A stretch of 64,000 bases of DNA, taken from Corydoras sp. C115. Its lineage: Eukaryota; Chordata; Actinopteri; Siluriformes; Callichthyidae. This document shows positions 23,966 to 36,679 of the stretch, piece by piece. The position numbers were made by a program, and so were the translations under genes. Position 1 is the stretch's first letter. Each line of letters begins with the position of its first letter. The notes under the pieces were generated by a model. That model had not been told where the DNA came from, made no database searches, and saw only the letters and a program-made list of their open reading frames with translations. The stretch lies in assembly GCA_019802505.1 (NCBI GenBank), contig JAFMOC010000016.1, positions 770,001 to 834,000 on the forward strand, given 5' to 3'.

Positions 23966-25027
23966 CTCTAAGTAACATCTGTATTAATGTAATGTGACAT
24001 ACTGCATGGTATTCAATGAACAATATACTGTTCTGCTGAGGGCTGTACTAATGTACTAACATTATATAACATTACTAGTAGATCCAGAAACAGCCTTTTC
24101 CAATAGCTGTCTGCTTATTGACCCAGCCCATCATTAGACCTATTTGATCTATTCTCTAGTTCTGACTCAAATTTCTTGAATCATTAATTACCCTAAAAAA
24201 TATAAGTTGATTATATAAACATTTTATTATTAACTATTTACTCTATATATAATGTTTTAAAAAACATTATATAACCATTATACACCTGTATAATCTGTCT
24301 ATAGATTTTTATTCTCACTTGCAAATTATGTGAATAGTCCTTCTATTAAACCTACAAATATAGATATAATTGAAAAAAACACTCTCACTATCTCCATGGC
24401 ATTACATGTAGCATGAGATCCTTCAGCTTTTTAGATCCTTTACCTTAGTAAACATGCAAAAGAAGTTCACAGCAAAAGGGAAGGCTGGTGATGAACTTCC
24501 CCTGCCTGGGATTAATGAATCATGCCGTCAGCGAACAACTCCCTCACCCTACCGCCTGACAGGTAACCAGAGATACGATACAAGTGGAATGTTGTAAAGC
24601 AGGATCACCAGCAGCCAGGCAGGTCCAAGGCCTGAAAAGCTGAAAAAAAAAAGCTGACGAACCCTTCTAATTCACATTTAAATTCGCAAAAAGGCATCAT
24701 TCCCATGCCGTACCGCACACCCGCAAACACGTTCAATGTTTAATGGTTTGCTGTGAACATGACTTCTTACATATCTAAGGAACAGTCTATTTGGGAGAGA
24801 GAAAAAAAAAAACCTCAAACTCTCCACCTGCAGTTTGAGTTCCTCTCTCCACCCATAATAAATAAAGAATATCACATACAACAGTAAAAACCTGTATGAT
24901 TGGCCTGAACGACAGTCATCTTTCACTCTGTATGCAAAGGATTAAACAGGAGAAAGTCCGAGAGCCGACAGATCATGGGCGGGATACGCACTATTATTTC
25001 TTATACAGTGATGGGACCATTTTTGAT

Positions 25028-25625
25028 GGTCTGTGATTATTGATAGTTGATTGCATTTATAAAAAGGCGAGGCAGAGGCTCTTTCTTCTTAGGAAGTTAA
25101 GGAGTTTTAATACTAGCAAGTATACCATGACTATGGTTTATAGGTCACTTGTCGAGAGTGTGGTCAGCTTTAATACCGTGTCGTGGTATGGGAACCTATC
25201 AGTCAAGTATAGGAACAAGTTGGCCCAAGTGGTTAATCAAGCCAGTAAGATCATTGCTGCCAAACTGTTGTCATTGCAGGATTTATACAGCCGATCTATA
25301 ACAAAAAAAGGCAATTCAGGTCTACAATGACCCCACTCATCCTCTTCACTCATCTTTTCAGTTTCTGCCATCAGGAGAAGACTTAAGGTTCCACTAGCTA
25401 AGAAGAATGGGTACAAAAAGTCATTTGTTCCTTCTGCGGTGAATATTTTGAACAAAGATGCAAAGCATTATTTCCCAACATAATTTATAATCTATATATG
25501 TATATATATATTCTTTTTTATTTATTTATTTTTTTGTACGTGTTTATTGTATTGTATTGTACATGTATTTGTCTGATAGACTGCCAAAGACAATTTTCCA
25601 TTTAATGTAAGTTTAATGGAGAAAA
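25028..25625 (+). mobile_element. 5'-truncated LINE: C-terminal end of a reverse transcriptase ORF plus 3' UTR
   Basis: The plus-strand frame reads KKARQRLFLLRKLRSFN, MVYRSLVESVVSFN and QVVNQASKIIA, the usual end of non-LTR reverse transcriptase ORFs of the L2/CR1/Rex type. Frame breaks follow (about 25330), then an AT-rich 3' UTR. Lies in the first intron of wipf2, in reverse orientation to the gene. Clade not resolved. Confidence 0.75.
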
Positions 25626-26571
25626 ATGTTTTATTCTATATCTGCACAGCGAAGGTCTGACACTCATAAACCGACCTCACTTTAAATGACAGTCAGGAAT
25701 TTCAATAAAAACCTCTTATATTAAGAACAGTTCTCTTTACAAGCATCTGAGATAGGCCACAGAGAACATATAATATAATGTAAATACTAAAGATCCACCG
25801 TGATAAGGTGACAAAGATGTCAAGTGCAGGAAGAACTGCATTCCAATGTCAGTGGTACAGAGATCTGATGGAGGGGCATTGGTGCTTGCTGGTGGTGCGG
25901 CGGTCTCACCGGGTCGGCACTGGGGGTCTTAAGCAGCCGTTTGGGCCAGGAGTAATAAGAGCTGTGGACTATAAACCACGATGAACGGTCACTGAACGAC
26001 CAGAGCAACTGAAAACACACTGTTCTGATCTGATGGAATGATATGGTTTGGATAATCAGCTAACAGTAACATGAACAAGGAAATGACTGAGCAGCTAAAA
26101 TCCCATACTTCCTGAAGCGTGCAGGAGTTTTAGGGGTTAGACAAAAATACTACAAAAACAAGAAAAGAAAAAGAAATACTTCCACACAGTGACAGTCTGT
26201 GACCCTTTTAACTTTAATTACATATAAGAAAGCATTTGATGTTTGCTCAGCAGTTTAAGTAGAGCAAAATACCTGAGCTTAATTCCACAGAATGTTTTTC
26301 TGGATTCTTACACACTGCACCTCACAGAAGATCAAACCACAGACAGAGCTGTACATTTGTCTGATTAAACACTGCAGGGGTTCAGGGAGTGTTACTGTCA
26401 ACTGACTCAGTATTAAACCAGCCAGCTTTAAATCACCTGCTTCATAAAGAAAGTTCCAAAGTCAATCCTCTATCCCGAGATTTAAGAACCAAACTTACGA
26501 CCTTCTCAAACTGGGAGCAGCCTTTCTCTTTCTAAGAACAAGTTTTAAAAAGTATTAAACAGAAGTCTTAC

Positions 26572-26950
26572 CTGATGTTACTGATCGATTCCAGCATTAA
26601 AGCGAAGAAAACGAGTTTAAAGCCAGCAGTACCGCCAAGATCAAAGCACCACGCCGCTCACACAGGAACGCTGAGGAACTAAAGTTCCGACAAACTTCAT
26701 GTTCTCAAAAAAACCCCACGGACACGAAGCGTTCACAAAGCGCAGCGCGTCCAGCCGCTCCACTGAAGTCGGGATGAGAGTGGAAGCGCCATGTTACAGC
26801 CGTGTGAACGTTACAGCGGCGCCGACTCTGAGCAACCGCGGGCGGGCGGCGCGGGGTGCAGCCTGACAAACGCGGAAGTCTGAGCCGCCGATACAAAATG
26901 GAGGCAGATGACCGAAAGCCTCCGATTACAGCCGACAGTCCTGCACCGCC
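26572..26950 (-). promoter_or_regulatory. wipf2: CpG-rich promoter and 5' untranslated exon of wipf2
   Basis: The stretch 26700-26900 is rich in CpG against an AT-rich background. On the minus strand it leads to a CATCAG/GTAAGA splice donor at 26572, a fitting first noncoding exon for wipf2, whose start codon lies 3.6 kb further on. A YY1-like ACATGGCGC (minus strand, near 26790) and AAAATGGAGGC (plus strand, near 26897) are present. The exact transcription start is not determinable. Confidence 0.55.
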
Positions 26951-26957
26951 ACCGACC

Positions 26958-28533
26958 TGATGTTCCAGATCAACCACCTGATGTTCCAGATCAACCAACT
27001 GGTGTTCCAGATCCACCAACTGATGTTCCAGATCCACCACCTGGTGTTCCAGATCCACTCCTGTTGTTCCAGATCAACCACCTGATGTTCCAGATCCACC
27101 AACTGATGTTCCAGATCCACCACCTGGTGTTCCAGATCCACTCCTGTTGTTCCAGATCAACCACCTGATGTTCCAGATCCACTCCTGCTGTTATAGATCC
27201 ACTCCTGTTGTTCCACATCAACCACGTGGTGTTCCAGATCCACCACCCGATGTTCCAGATCCACCACCTGGTGTTCCAGATCCACTCCTGTTGTTCCACA
27301 TAAACCACCTGTTCTATCAGATCAACCACCTGGTGTTCCAGATCAACCACCTGATGTTCCAGATCCACTCCTGTTGTTATAGATCCACTCCTGTTGTTCC
27401 ACATCAACCACCTGGTCATCCAGATCCACCACCTGATTTCCAGATCAACCACCTGGTGATCCAGATCAACCACCTGGTGTTCCAGATCCACTCCTGTTGT
27501 TCCACATCAACCACCTGTTCTATCAGATCAACCACCTGGTGTTCCAGATCAACCACCTGGTGTTCCAGATCAACCACCTGATGTTCCAGATCCACTCCTG
27601 CTGTTATAGATCCACTCCTGTTGTTCCACATCAACCACGTGGTGTTCCAGATCCACCACCCGATTTCCAGATCAACCACCTGGTGTTCCAGATCCACCAC
27701 CTGGTCTTCCAGATCCACCACCTGATTTCCAGATCAACCACCTGATTTCCAGATCAACCACCTGATTTCCAGATCAACCACCTGGTGTTCCAGATCCACC
27801 ACCCGGTGTTCCAGATCAACCACCCGGTGTTCCAAATCAACCACCCGGTGTTCCAGATCAACCACCCGGTGTTCCAGATCCACCACCTGGTGTTCCAGAT
27901 CCACTCCTGTTGTTCCACATCAACCACCTGGTCTTCCAGATCCACCACCTGATTTCCAGATCCACTCCTGTTGTTCCAGATAAACCACCTGGTGTTCCAG
28001 ATCCACTCCTGTTGTTCCAGATAAACCACCTGATGTTCCAGATCAACCACCTGGTGTTCCAGATCCACTCCTGTTGTTCCAGATCCACCACCTGGTGTTC
28101 CAGATCCACCACCTGGTGTTCCAGATCCACCACCTGGTGTTCCAGATCCACTCCTGTTGTTACAGATCAACCACCTGATTTCCAGATCAACCACCTGGTG
28201 TTCCAGATCCACCACCTGATTTCCAGATCAACCACCTGGTGTTCCAGATCCACCACCTGGTGTTCCAGATCCACCACCTGTTGTTACAGATCAACCACCT
28301 GATTTCCAGATCAACCACCTGGTGTTCCAGATCCACCACCTGATTTCCAGATCAACCACCTGGTGTTCCAGATCCACCACCTTGTGTTCCAGATCAACCA
28401 CCTGGTGTTCCAGATCCACTCCTGTTGTTCCACATCAACCACCTGATGTTCCAGATCCACCACCTGGTGTTCCAGATCCACTCCTGTTGTTCCAGATCAA
28501 CCACCTGATGTTCCAGATCAACCACCTGGTCCA
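26958..28533. repeat. 21-bp minisatellite beside the wipf2 promoter, about 1.57 kb
   Basis: Units such as GATCCACCACCTGGTGTTCCA and GATCAACCACCTGATGTTCCA, with higher-order blocks containing CACTCCTGTTGTT. About 75 units. Since 21 is a multiple of 3, most frames stay open and give spurious seven-residue repeat ORFs (for example VVDLEHQ on the minus strand). Confidence 0.95.
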
Positions 28534-28671
28534 TAATGGATGGATGGATGGAGAAATGAGCACCTCAGAACACCTTACACCAGTCAACTCACTCACTATA
28601 CAACCACCAGGCCTCATTCTGTACCTTATCTAAAATGAACCTTTTTTAAGTTGCAATATTTTAATTAAGAT

Positions 28672-28745
28672 GGCAGGGTGGCTTAATTGTTTGCATGTAA
28701 TTGTTGAAATCCCAATCTTAGGAGTTTCCATGTGTTCCCAATTTT
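28672..28745 (+). repeat. Relic of a V-SINE head
   Basis: GGCAGGGTGGCTTAATTG, then AATCCCAATCTTAGGAGTTT, is a worn tRNA-like head and core start, joined to the inverted SINE of the second family. Confidence 0.5.
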
Positions 28746-28754
28746 CATTAATTC

Positions 28755-28963
28755 ATACTTACATTTACATTTGGTCATTTATTGGACGCTTTTATCCAAA
28801 GCGACTTACAAGGTGAACACAGGGTTCATCACAACATCACTGGAGCAATGAGGGTTAAGGGTTTTGCTCAGGGTTTTGCACTGGTAACTTCAGTGGACCT
28901 GGGATTTGAACCCCCAACCTTCAGATTGATAGCCCAACGTCCTAACCACTGAGTTACCATGCC
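28755..28963 (-). mobile_element. Second tRNA-headed SINE family, inverted copy
   Basis: Reverse complement of the 55208-55412 type: the LINE-like tail (CTTTTATCCAAAGCGACTTA) comes first and the tRNA-like head ends near 28963. The two copies are about 85% alike by eye. Confidence 0.8.
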
Positions 28964-28988
28964 CAAAAATTCATTTCATTTGTTCATT

Positions 28989-29298
28989 ATCCATCCACCC
29001 ATTATCTTCTGCTTTATCCTCTATTAGGGTCGTGGGGGGGGTTCCCCATGCCCATCCAGGGGAGAACGTTTCGGGCCCTGGGCACACACTCACACAGACA
29101 AACACAATCTATATGGGGAAATTTGGAGAATTTAATTGACTTGATCCATGTTTTTGGACTGTGGGAGGAAACCAGAGAACCCGGAGGAAACCCACGCGGA
29201 CACGGGGAAAACATGGAAACTCCACCCAGATTGGGATTTGAACCGGGAATCCCTAGTGCTGAGAGGAGAACGTGCTAACCACTAAGCACCATGCCGCC
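28989..29298 (-). mobile_element. V-SINE, part of the body deleted
   Basis: Lacks the segment between GGGCCCTGGGC and the ACACTCAC tract (about 29087). Tail has both CATC and CATT repeats. Confidence 0.85.
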
Positions 29299-29299
29299 T

Positions 29300-29735
29300 A
29301 TTCATTCATTATTCATCATTATGATAATCCTTTACTAGGGTTGCAGGGGGAGTTCCCCATGTCCATCCAGGAGAGAACGTTAAGGGCAGATACAGTACCT
29401 CAGATGGCACATGCCCCCTAAAAGAAATGTCTTATTTCAATACTTATAATAAAATGCTGAGCTCAGCTAAAAGGAAAAAATCAAAAAGCTAGCTGCTCTA
29501 ATGCTACAAGGCAGGACCTGTTCGCATGTTTATGGACACATGTTGCTGAGCAACTACAAACGTTTGGATATGACCCTGTTTGTCCACAAACATTTACCCC
29601 AACTGTCCCTGACACTGGAGAACCTGGAGAAAACCCACGCAGACACAGGGAGATCACAGAAACTCCACCGAGATTGGGATTCGAACCTGGATTCAAAGAG
29701 CTAAGAGGTGGATGTGTTAACCACAACACTAACCA
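29300..29735 (-). mobile_element. Old V-SINE split by about 210 bp of other sequence
   Basis: 29300-29395 is a diverged tail half and 29607-29735 the matching head half in the same orientation. The interval between shows no match to the SINE and could be a later insertion; its origin is not recognised. Confidence 0.55.
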
Positions 29736-30042
29736 AAAATGTAAGGGGTGTACCCACTTTTGTAAGATATTGTACATATTAAAATAACCATATGGTCCAA
29801 ATGTTCCAAACCACATCTGGTGTAAATCTGGTAAGGATCTGGAAGTGCTACATGATGGGTGGTTCTAATCTGGTGTGTATTGGGTAAAATCCAGAAGTCC
29901 ATGTGATGTCAAGGCTAGATGAAAATAATGGATGTGGACCGAAATAACTACAATCTGGTTTAGATCATTAATTAATGTCATAGGCAGGTACATCAACCTG
30001 TTTATTTAATTAATAGAGAGACAGAAGGGGCACTAATATTAG

Positions 30043-31379
30043 CCTGCACCGTTCATTCATTCATTCATTACATCCGCTTTATCCTCTATTAGGGTCGCGG
30101 TGGGGTTCCCCATGCCCATCCAGGGGAGAACGTTTCGGGCGCTGGGCAGATACACCCAGGACAGGGCGCCAATCCATCGCTGGGCACACACTCACTCACT
30201 CAAACACACTCTATATGGGGCAATTTAGAGAATTCAATTGACTTGATCCATGTTTTTGGACTGTGGGAGGAAACCGGAGAACCTGGAAGAAACCCACGCA
30301 GACACGGGGAGAACATGGAAACTCCACCCAGATGGGGATTCGAACGGGGGATCCCTAGTGCTGAGAGGAGAACGTGCCTGCACCATTCATTCATTCATTA
30401 TCTCCCGCTTTATCCTCTATTAGGGTCGCGGTGGGGTTCCCCATGCCCATCCAGGGGAGAACGTTTCGGGCGCTCAGCAGATACACCCAGGACAGGGCGC
30501 CAATCCATCGCTGGGCACACACTCACTCACACAAACACACTCTATAGGGGGCAATTTTTGAGAATTCAATTGACTTGATCCATGTTTTTGGACTGTGGGA
30601 GGAAACCGGAGAACCCGGAGGAGAGCCACGCAGACACGGGGAGAACATGGAAACTCCACCCAGGTGGGGATTCGAACGGGGGATCCCTAGTGCTGAGAGG
30701 AGAACGTGCCTGCACCATTCATTCATTCATTATCTCCCGCTTTATCCTCTATTAGGGTCGCGGTGGGGTTCCCCATGCCCATCCAGGGGAGAACGTTTCG
30801 GGCGCTGGGCAGATAGACCCAGGACAGGGCGCCAATCCATCGCTGGGCACACACTCACTCACACAAACACACTCTATAGGGGGCAATTTTTAAGAATTCA
30901 ATTGACTTGATCCATGTTTTTGGACTGTGGGAGGAAACCGGAGAACCCGGAGGAGAGCCACGCAGACACGGGGAGAACATGGAATCTCCACCCAGGTGGG
31001 GATTCGAACCGGGAATCCCTAGCGCTGAGAGGAGAACGTGCCTGCACCATTCATTCATTCATTATCTCCCGCTTTATCCTGTATTAGGGTCATGGTGGGG
31101 TTCCCCATGCCCATCCAGGGGAGAACGTCTCGGGCGCTGGGCAGATAGACCCAGGACAGGGCGCCAATCCATCGCTGGGCACACACTCACTCACTCAAAC
31201 ACACTCTATATGGGGCAATTTTGAGAATTCAATTGACTTGATCCATGTTTTTGGACTGTGGGAGGAAACCGGAGAACCTGGAAGAAACCCACGCAGACAC
31301 GGGGAGAACATGGAAACTCCACCCAGATGGGGATTCGAACCGGGAATCCCTAGCGCTGAGAAGCGAACGTGCCTGCACC
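30043..31379 (-). repeat. Tandem array of four V-SINE units
   Basis: CCTGCACC recurs at 30043, 30377, 30709, 31041 and 31372, so four units of 331-334 bp follow one another head to tail. Each unit is one SINE (minus orientation) ending at GAACGTG, without the first 25-30 bases of its head, plus the flank word CCTGCACC. Units are about 95% alike. Confidence 0.92.
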
Positions 31380-31844
31380 ATTCAATAGAGGATAAATGGC
31401 ATCTGTAATGGATAAGTTTTTTTAAGTTAAGTGTGTATTAAAATGTTGTACCACAGTCAGCCACCAGAGGGAGACAGAAACCAATTGATTTCACTCTTTA
31501 CAAACTGTGGTCCAGTCTACTCTTATACAGTTTATTTACATCATCTGAAGCTGTTCACTTACAGTGGACGATGTCTAGCATGTCAGATACGGTCCAATCT
31601 GCAGCTTGTGACCCTCCTGTGTTGTACAGGTGCAGATCTTTGTTTTAGGTTGCTGTGTACTTTATTTGATTCACACTCATGCTGAACTTGCACATGTAAA
31701 TAGATTCATTCTCAAGCAATGCAAACTGTAATCCCATGGGATTTGCATGAGTGATGTGCATGTGAAAATACAGTGAGGCTTAAAGCCCCATTGGACAGAG
31801 TTAAAGAAGATTATTATTAAAAAGAAAAATAATGTTCTTTATGA

Positions 31845-32198
31845 GGCGGCACGGTGGCTTAGTGGTTAGCACGTTCGCCTCTCAGCACTAGGGATTCCCG
31901 GTTCGAATCCCCATCTGGGTGGAGTTTCCATGTTCTCCCCGTGTCTGCATGGGTTTCCTCCAGGTTCTCCGGTTTCCTCCCACAGTCCAAAAACATGGAT
32001 CAAGTCAATTGAATTCTCAAAAATTGCCCCATATAGAGTGTGTCTGTGTGAGTGAGTGTGTGCCCAGCGATGGATTGGCGCCCTGTCCTGGGTCTATCTG
32101 CCCAGCGCCCGAAATGTTCTCCCCTGGATGGGCATGGGGAACCCCACCGCGACCCTAATAGAGGATAAAGCGGGAGATAATGAATGAATGAATGAATG
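31845..32198 (+). mobile_element. V-SINE, full length
   Basis: Target duplication AATGTTCTTTATG (31831-31843 and 32199-32211). Confidence 0.9.
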
Positions 32199-33068
32199 AA
32201 TGTTCTTTATGTATGTTTGCACACTGCATTTGTAAAAATAATTGATGGACTGTAAAGCAGCTCTGAGAAATTCAGTTTTTGCAAATTCTATTGTTACCAA
32301 GTATTAATTAATAAAAGGTACATCTTATATATTCTAAACAAAACATTAATCTGACCATTAAAAGGGATCCCGCTAGAGTAACCGGCCCATATCCAGCTGT
32401 CATGGACGAGAAGGGGTAGCTGTCAGAGGGACACACCTCCCACTGTGAGTAGGAGGGACAGCAAGGAGTGGGACATTCGGTGCCTCAAAAGCCTATGGCA
32501 CGGCCTTGAGTGGAGCTGCTGTGGGTGGAGATCTGGTAGCAGATCCCTAAGATTCCCTAAGATGACTCATGTTGGAACAGATTGCCCCGATGCAGGTTTT
32601 TGCACTTTTCATTGGAAACCAGCTGGATGGTCAAGAACAAGCTGGAATGTTAACCCGTCTGACCACAGAACATGTTTAAACTGTCATTCAGTTCCTCTCA
32701 GATAACTTTAAGACCACAACCTGCACTTGCCTGCTATGACTAAAGGTTTGATGGACGCTTCTTTCATACTTATATCTTGATGTCCTCACTACTTACCAGT
32801 TAGACCATTAATCATGGAAACTTTTAGAACAGTGGTCCTGGAACCATTTTATTCCATTTTTTATAAAGTGTCCGAACGATGTTTGGAAACAGGGTTTGTA
32901 TAATGTTCAAATAAGCCAGGTGTGGGAGCCTCCATATTATTATCCACTCATCCCAACCACCACCTTCAGTTTAGTTTGATAAACAGACTTATTTCACAAC
33001 TAATTCATAATTGGACATGTTTTGTTTCCAAACACAGTCTATAAATATATTATAGAACCTTGTTTATA

Positions 33069-33432
33069 GGCGGCACGGTGGCTTAGTGGTTAGCACGTTC
33101 GCCTCTCAGCACTAGGGATTCCCGGTTCGAATCCCCATCTGGGTGGAGTTTCCATGTTCTCCCCGTGTCTGCGCGGGTTTCCTCCGGGTTCTCCGGTTTC
33201 CTCCCACAGTCCAAAAACATGGATCAAGTCAATTGAGTTCTCCAAATTACCCCATGTAGAGTGTGTATGCGTGCGTGTCTGTGTGAGTGAGTGTGTGCCC
33301 AGCGATAGATTGGCGACCTGGCCTGGGTGTATCTGCCCAGCGCCTGAAACGTTCTCCCCTGGATGGGCATGGGAAACCCCACCGCGACCCTAATAGAGGA
33401 TAAAGCAGAAGATAATGGATGAATGAATGAAT
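33069..33432 (+). mobile_element. V-SINE, full length
   Basis: Target duplication GAACCTTGTTTATA (33055-33068 and 33433-33446). Confidence 0.9.
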
Positions 33433-33449
33433 GAACCTTGTTTATACAT

Positions 33450-36400
33450 CAGAGGGTTTATATCTGATCTCGCAAATCTACCACCCAAGAGAGTTTAGCT
33501 CTTATCCTGATCCCATGCTTCCACAGCCTGTTCTTAAGCAGCAAAACACAGACATGCCACCCCATAAATCTTAATGTTATTAACATTTTTACAACTAAAG
33601 TATGTATTGCATTGGTTGTAGTGTCTGGTTACAAGCTCTGAAACAGAACACATAATCAAAATATAATCACCACCCCATTTACATGCTGTGAATGATTCCC
33701 ATCAGGACTAAATGTGAACAGAGCAGCTGATAAAACACAATTATTCACATAATGTTAATGCACTGAATACAACTGATGAGCTTACAGAACCAAATGAATC
33801 ACGCTGAACGAGTCAGAATCTTCAGAACCACTAAGAATTCACTGATTCTTCCATACCCCCATGCAGATTCTTGCATCTGCTTACATATTTATGCAGCTAC
33901 TATTAAAAAAAACATTTAAAAAATCAGCTGGTAAGGGGAGATTTGCAGAGTAATTAGAGTATTAGTGAGTCTTTGAGGACTATTGTGTTAACCAGGCATC
34001 ACAGTATGAAGGGCTGCTCCAGCAGCTGCAGGAGTGCCAGAGTGCTGACTCACAGTCCTCTCCATTTATAACCTCCCCGCTCCTGTCTTCAGGTTTATTC
34101 ATAGCCGACCGTCCAGCTCTTTTTCAGCATTGCTTAGTTTCTATTCATGATCTGTGTATTTCCACTTCCTCCCTCCCAGCCTCAGCTTGTCTGCTCCTCC
34201 TACTTTCCCCGGTCACTTTTCATCTTTTGTCCATTTCTCCTCCCTGCTTCACTCCCTTCCACTAAACAGGAGGTGCTTTCTCTGTACAGAAAGGGAGAAC
34301 GAGAATGTAGCTCAGGATCCAGAGACTCAGCTAAAGCTGCTGAACTTTCTCACTGACAGTTCCTTAACAACCAGGATCCAAGTACGGCTCAGTAAGTAAA
34401 CACAGAACACACTTTGTATTATATATTGGACACTTTTTAGTGCAGCATGCTGTTCATGTTGAATGCCGTACGGCTCACATTAATAAGTTGTGGAACTGAA
34501 GTTATTATTATGTGAGGACTATCTGAAGCTCTATATTATAAATACAGATAGACGGACAACGTCATATCTGTGCTTGAATTAGCTACCGTCCAAATGGCAT
34601 CTGCCACCCAGGACAGGTGGTGCCAACAGCTTATTGTTAGTGCAGCACTACAGCAGTGGTGTACACAATATCTGAATGAACTGGTGAATAACCACCTTTA
34701 ACATCAGCTCTACCTTTAATTATAAGTTCTTCAGAACCTAACTGTAAAGAACATCCCATCGCTCACATCTGGAAACACCACCTTTTTAAAAAGTGGTTGT
34801 GCTATAATGTAACATATTAACCTTTTACAGGAGCTTTTATGATGTTTTATTCTAAACTGCCCCCCCCCCCATTGCAGCTGTAGCAGCTTCCAGGCTTCTA
34901 AGCAGGTTCAGCAGTGTATTTGTGAGGTCAGACACTGAGGTTAGACGAGATCTGGTTCTGTTTTACTTCTTAATATAGGTGTTTGATGGGGTTGGTTTAT
35001 AACAGACAGTATAGAACTTCTCTTACTGTCTGTATAAACAGATGCACCGGCATGGAATCTACTTTAAGAGAGAGTATTGAAGCAGTACTGACTTAGTATC
35101 AGATTAGTGTTGGATCTGTATTAGATCAATATTAGGGTAGTATTCATTTAAAATATGTTCAGTATCAAATTTTCATAAGATCATTTCTGCATCAGTATCA
35201 GATTAGTATTAGATTTGTATCAGATTAGTATTAGAATAGTATTGAAGCAGTATTAGAAAAGTGCTGGATTTGTATTGTATCAGTATTTGATTAACATTGG
35301 ATACTTTTTATATTTTTATTAGTTAATTTCTGCACCAATATTAAAATTAGTATAGGATTAGTATCAGATCATTAAAACTTTTCATCAGATCAGTTTTGGA
35401 TCAATAACAGATTAGTATCAAATCAGTAATTGATCAATATTTGAACAAGTTTAAATGTTTGTTCGGTTTTACATTACTGTGTCTGTAGCAAAAAAGTATG
35501 AGGACAGTATAAGTATCAGATCCGTGTCTATAAATGTCCAAGGTTTTGTAGACATAATGTAAAGATGATGCTACACTTCCGTGTAAGTGATTTTCGCACA
35601 GCTTCACTGTGTGAATGCTTCAGTGAATGGACTTAGCAGGACGGAAGACGAGTTAATGAATAACCATCTTTAGTCCATGTAGTCTATAAAGCACATGTGA
35701 GATATGTGAAGGGAGGGGAACTCCAGGTGATGTCACGTCCTGGGAGAGTCAATCACTTGCTGTTTGCCTACCTATTGAATTAAACCATGTTCCGTCAGTA
35801 CAGAACAGAGTCTGACAGAAGTCTGATTAATTCTGGGTTTAGAACACACACTGAAAGAGAGAGTCACAGTCCAAAACCTAGAGCTGCTGGAACAATGGTG
35901 CAATTGTTTGAACAGTCCAAAACTCTTTAATCCATATCCAATTCCCCAAAACTCAAACAATTAGCTGAGACAACATGCCGTGTGTCCTCAGTAGTGCTGA
36001 GGGTGGAGGTTCAGTCTCCTTTTTTTTAGCTTTATAGTAAAAAGAGAAATCCACATTTTGGTTGTGAGGACAGGAGAGAGGAGGTGGTGTTATTACATTG
36101 AGCTGTCTATGCAGAACCTGCCCTTGATTTCCTCATTCAACGTGATCACAAGAAATCGTTTAATCCACTATAACAACACTGGATCATGATCTCAGATTTC
36201 CTGAGTGTTCCAGTTCTGTTCTTAAACTTTGCTCCTGTGAACCTGAGTATTTTTGTCTGTGGTGGTGCTGCTGTTTCTGGACATGCAGGAAATCATGTAG
36301 GCACTCAGGTGTTATCTCTGAACTCTGGTACAGTAAGTCATGTACTTTGTTTTTATTTAGGGGAAAGGGAGGAGCTTAGATTTGAAAGATTTGAAAGGTT

Positions 36401-36670
36401 AATGTTCATCTGTATTGCTGAGTGGAGTGTATCTGTTCTCACTTATCTGATGTAATCAGAGTGTCTATCTTTATTGTACTGTTCAAACTCTTATATCAGT
36501 ATTAAATCACATCAGGAAACACTTTGGATAAGTGTAGTGTGGGACAATTTCTTCCCGAACTAACATATTTCTTCCTGAAACATCTCACTGTCATGGTTTA
36601 GAGCTTGCCCTCAGGGTCAGGAAAAGGGGTATGAGAGTGTTTGTATCTTGTATATGACTATACGTCATTT
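33450..36670. other. Unique spacer without a supported gene
   Basis: No SINE or convincing exon. A weak exon candidate ends at 34391 with a good donor (CTCA/GTAAGT) and has a TATA-like TTTATAA at 34066; it could be a 5' exon of hap1 but matches nothing I recognise. A run of C lies at 34861-34870. Confidence 0.3.
35090..35440. repeat. Degenerate short tandem repeat, AGTATCAGATTAGT type
   Basis: Words such as GTATCAGATTAGTATTAGA recur irregularly at about 12-20 bp steps. No coding potential seen. Confidence 0.6.
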
Positions 36671-36679
36671 CATTACAGG

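Larger units (their letters stand above)
23050..26560 (-). other. wipf2: First (5' UTR) intron of wipf2
   Basis: Lies between the start-codon exon and the CpG-rich first exon. Apart from the LINE end and a worn SINE I see only AT-rich unique sequence and no further coding exon. Confidence 0.5.

Noticed and set aside
25040..25330. Open frame in wipf2 intron 1 as a possible host gene
   Set aside because: Its content (KKARQRLFLLRKLRSFN and following) is the end of a LINE reverse transcriptase.
26991..28633. Many overlapping open frames with seven-residue repeats
   Set aside because: The 21-bp unit length keeps frames open on both strands; no splice or start evidence for a protein.
32400..32800. 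Possible further decayed transposon (words around GACCACAGAACATG)
   Set aside because: Too diverged to assign ends, orientation or family with confidence.
36186..36455. Plus-strand open frame of 89 codons
   Set aside because: No homology I recognise, no supporting splice sites, and a length expected by chance in this spacer.
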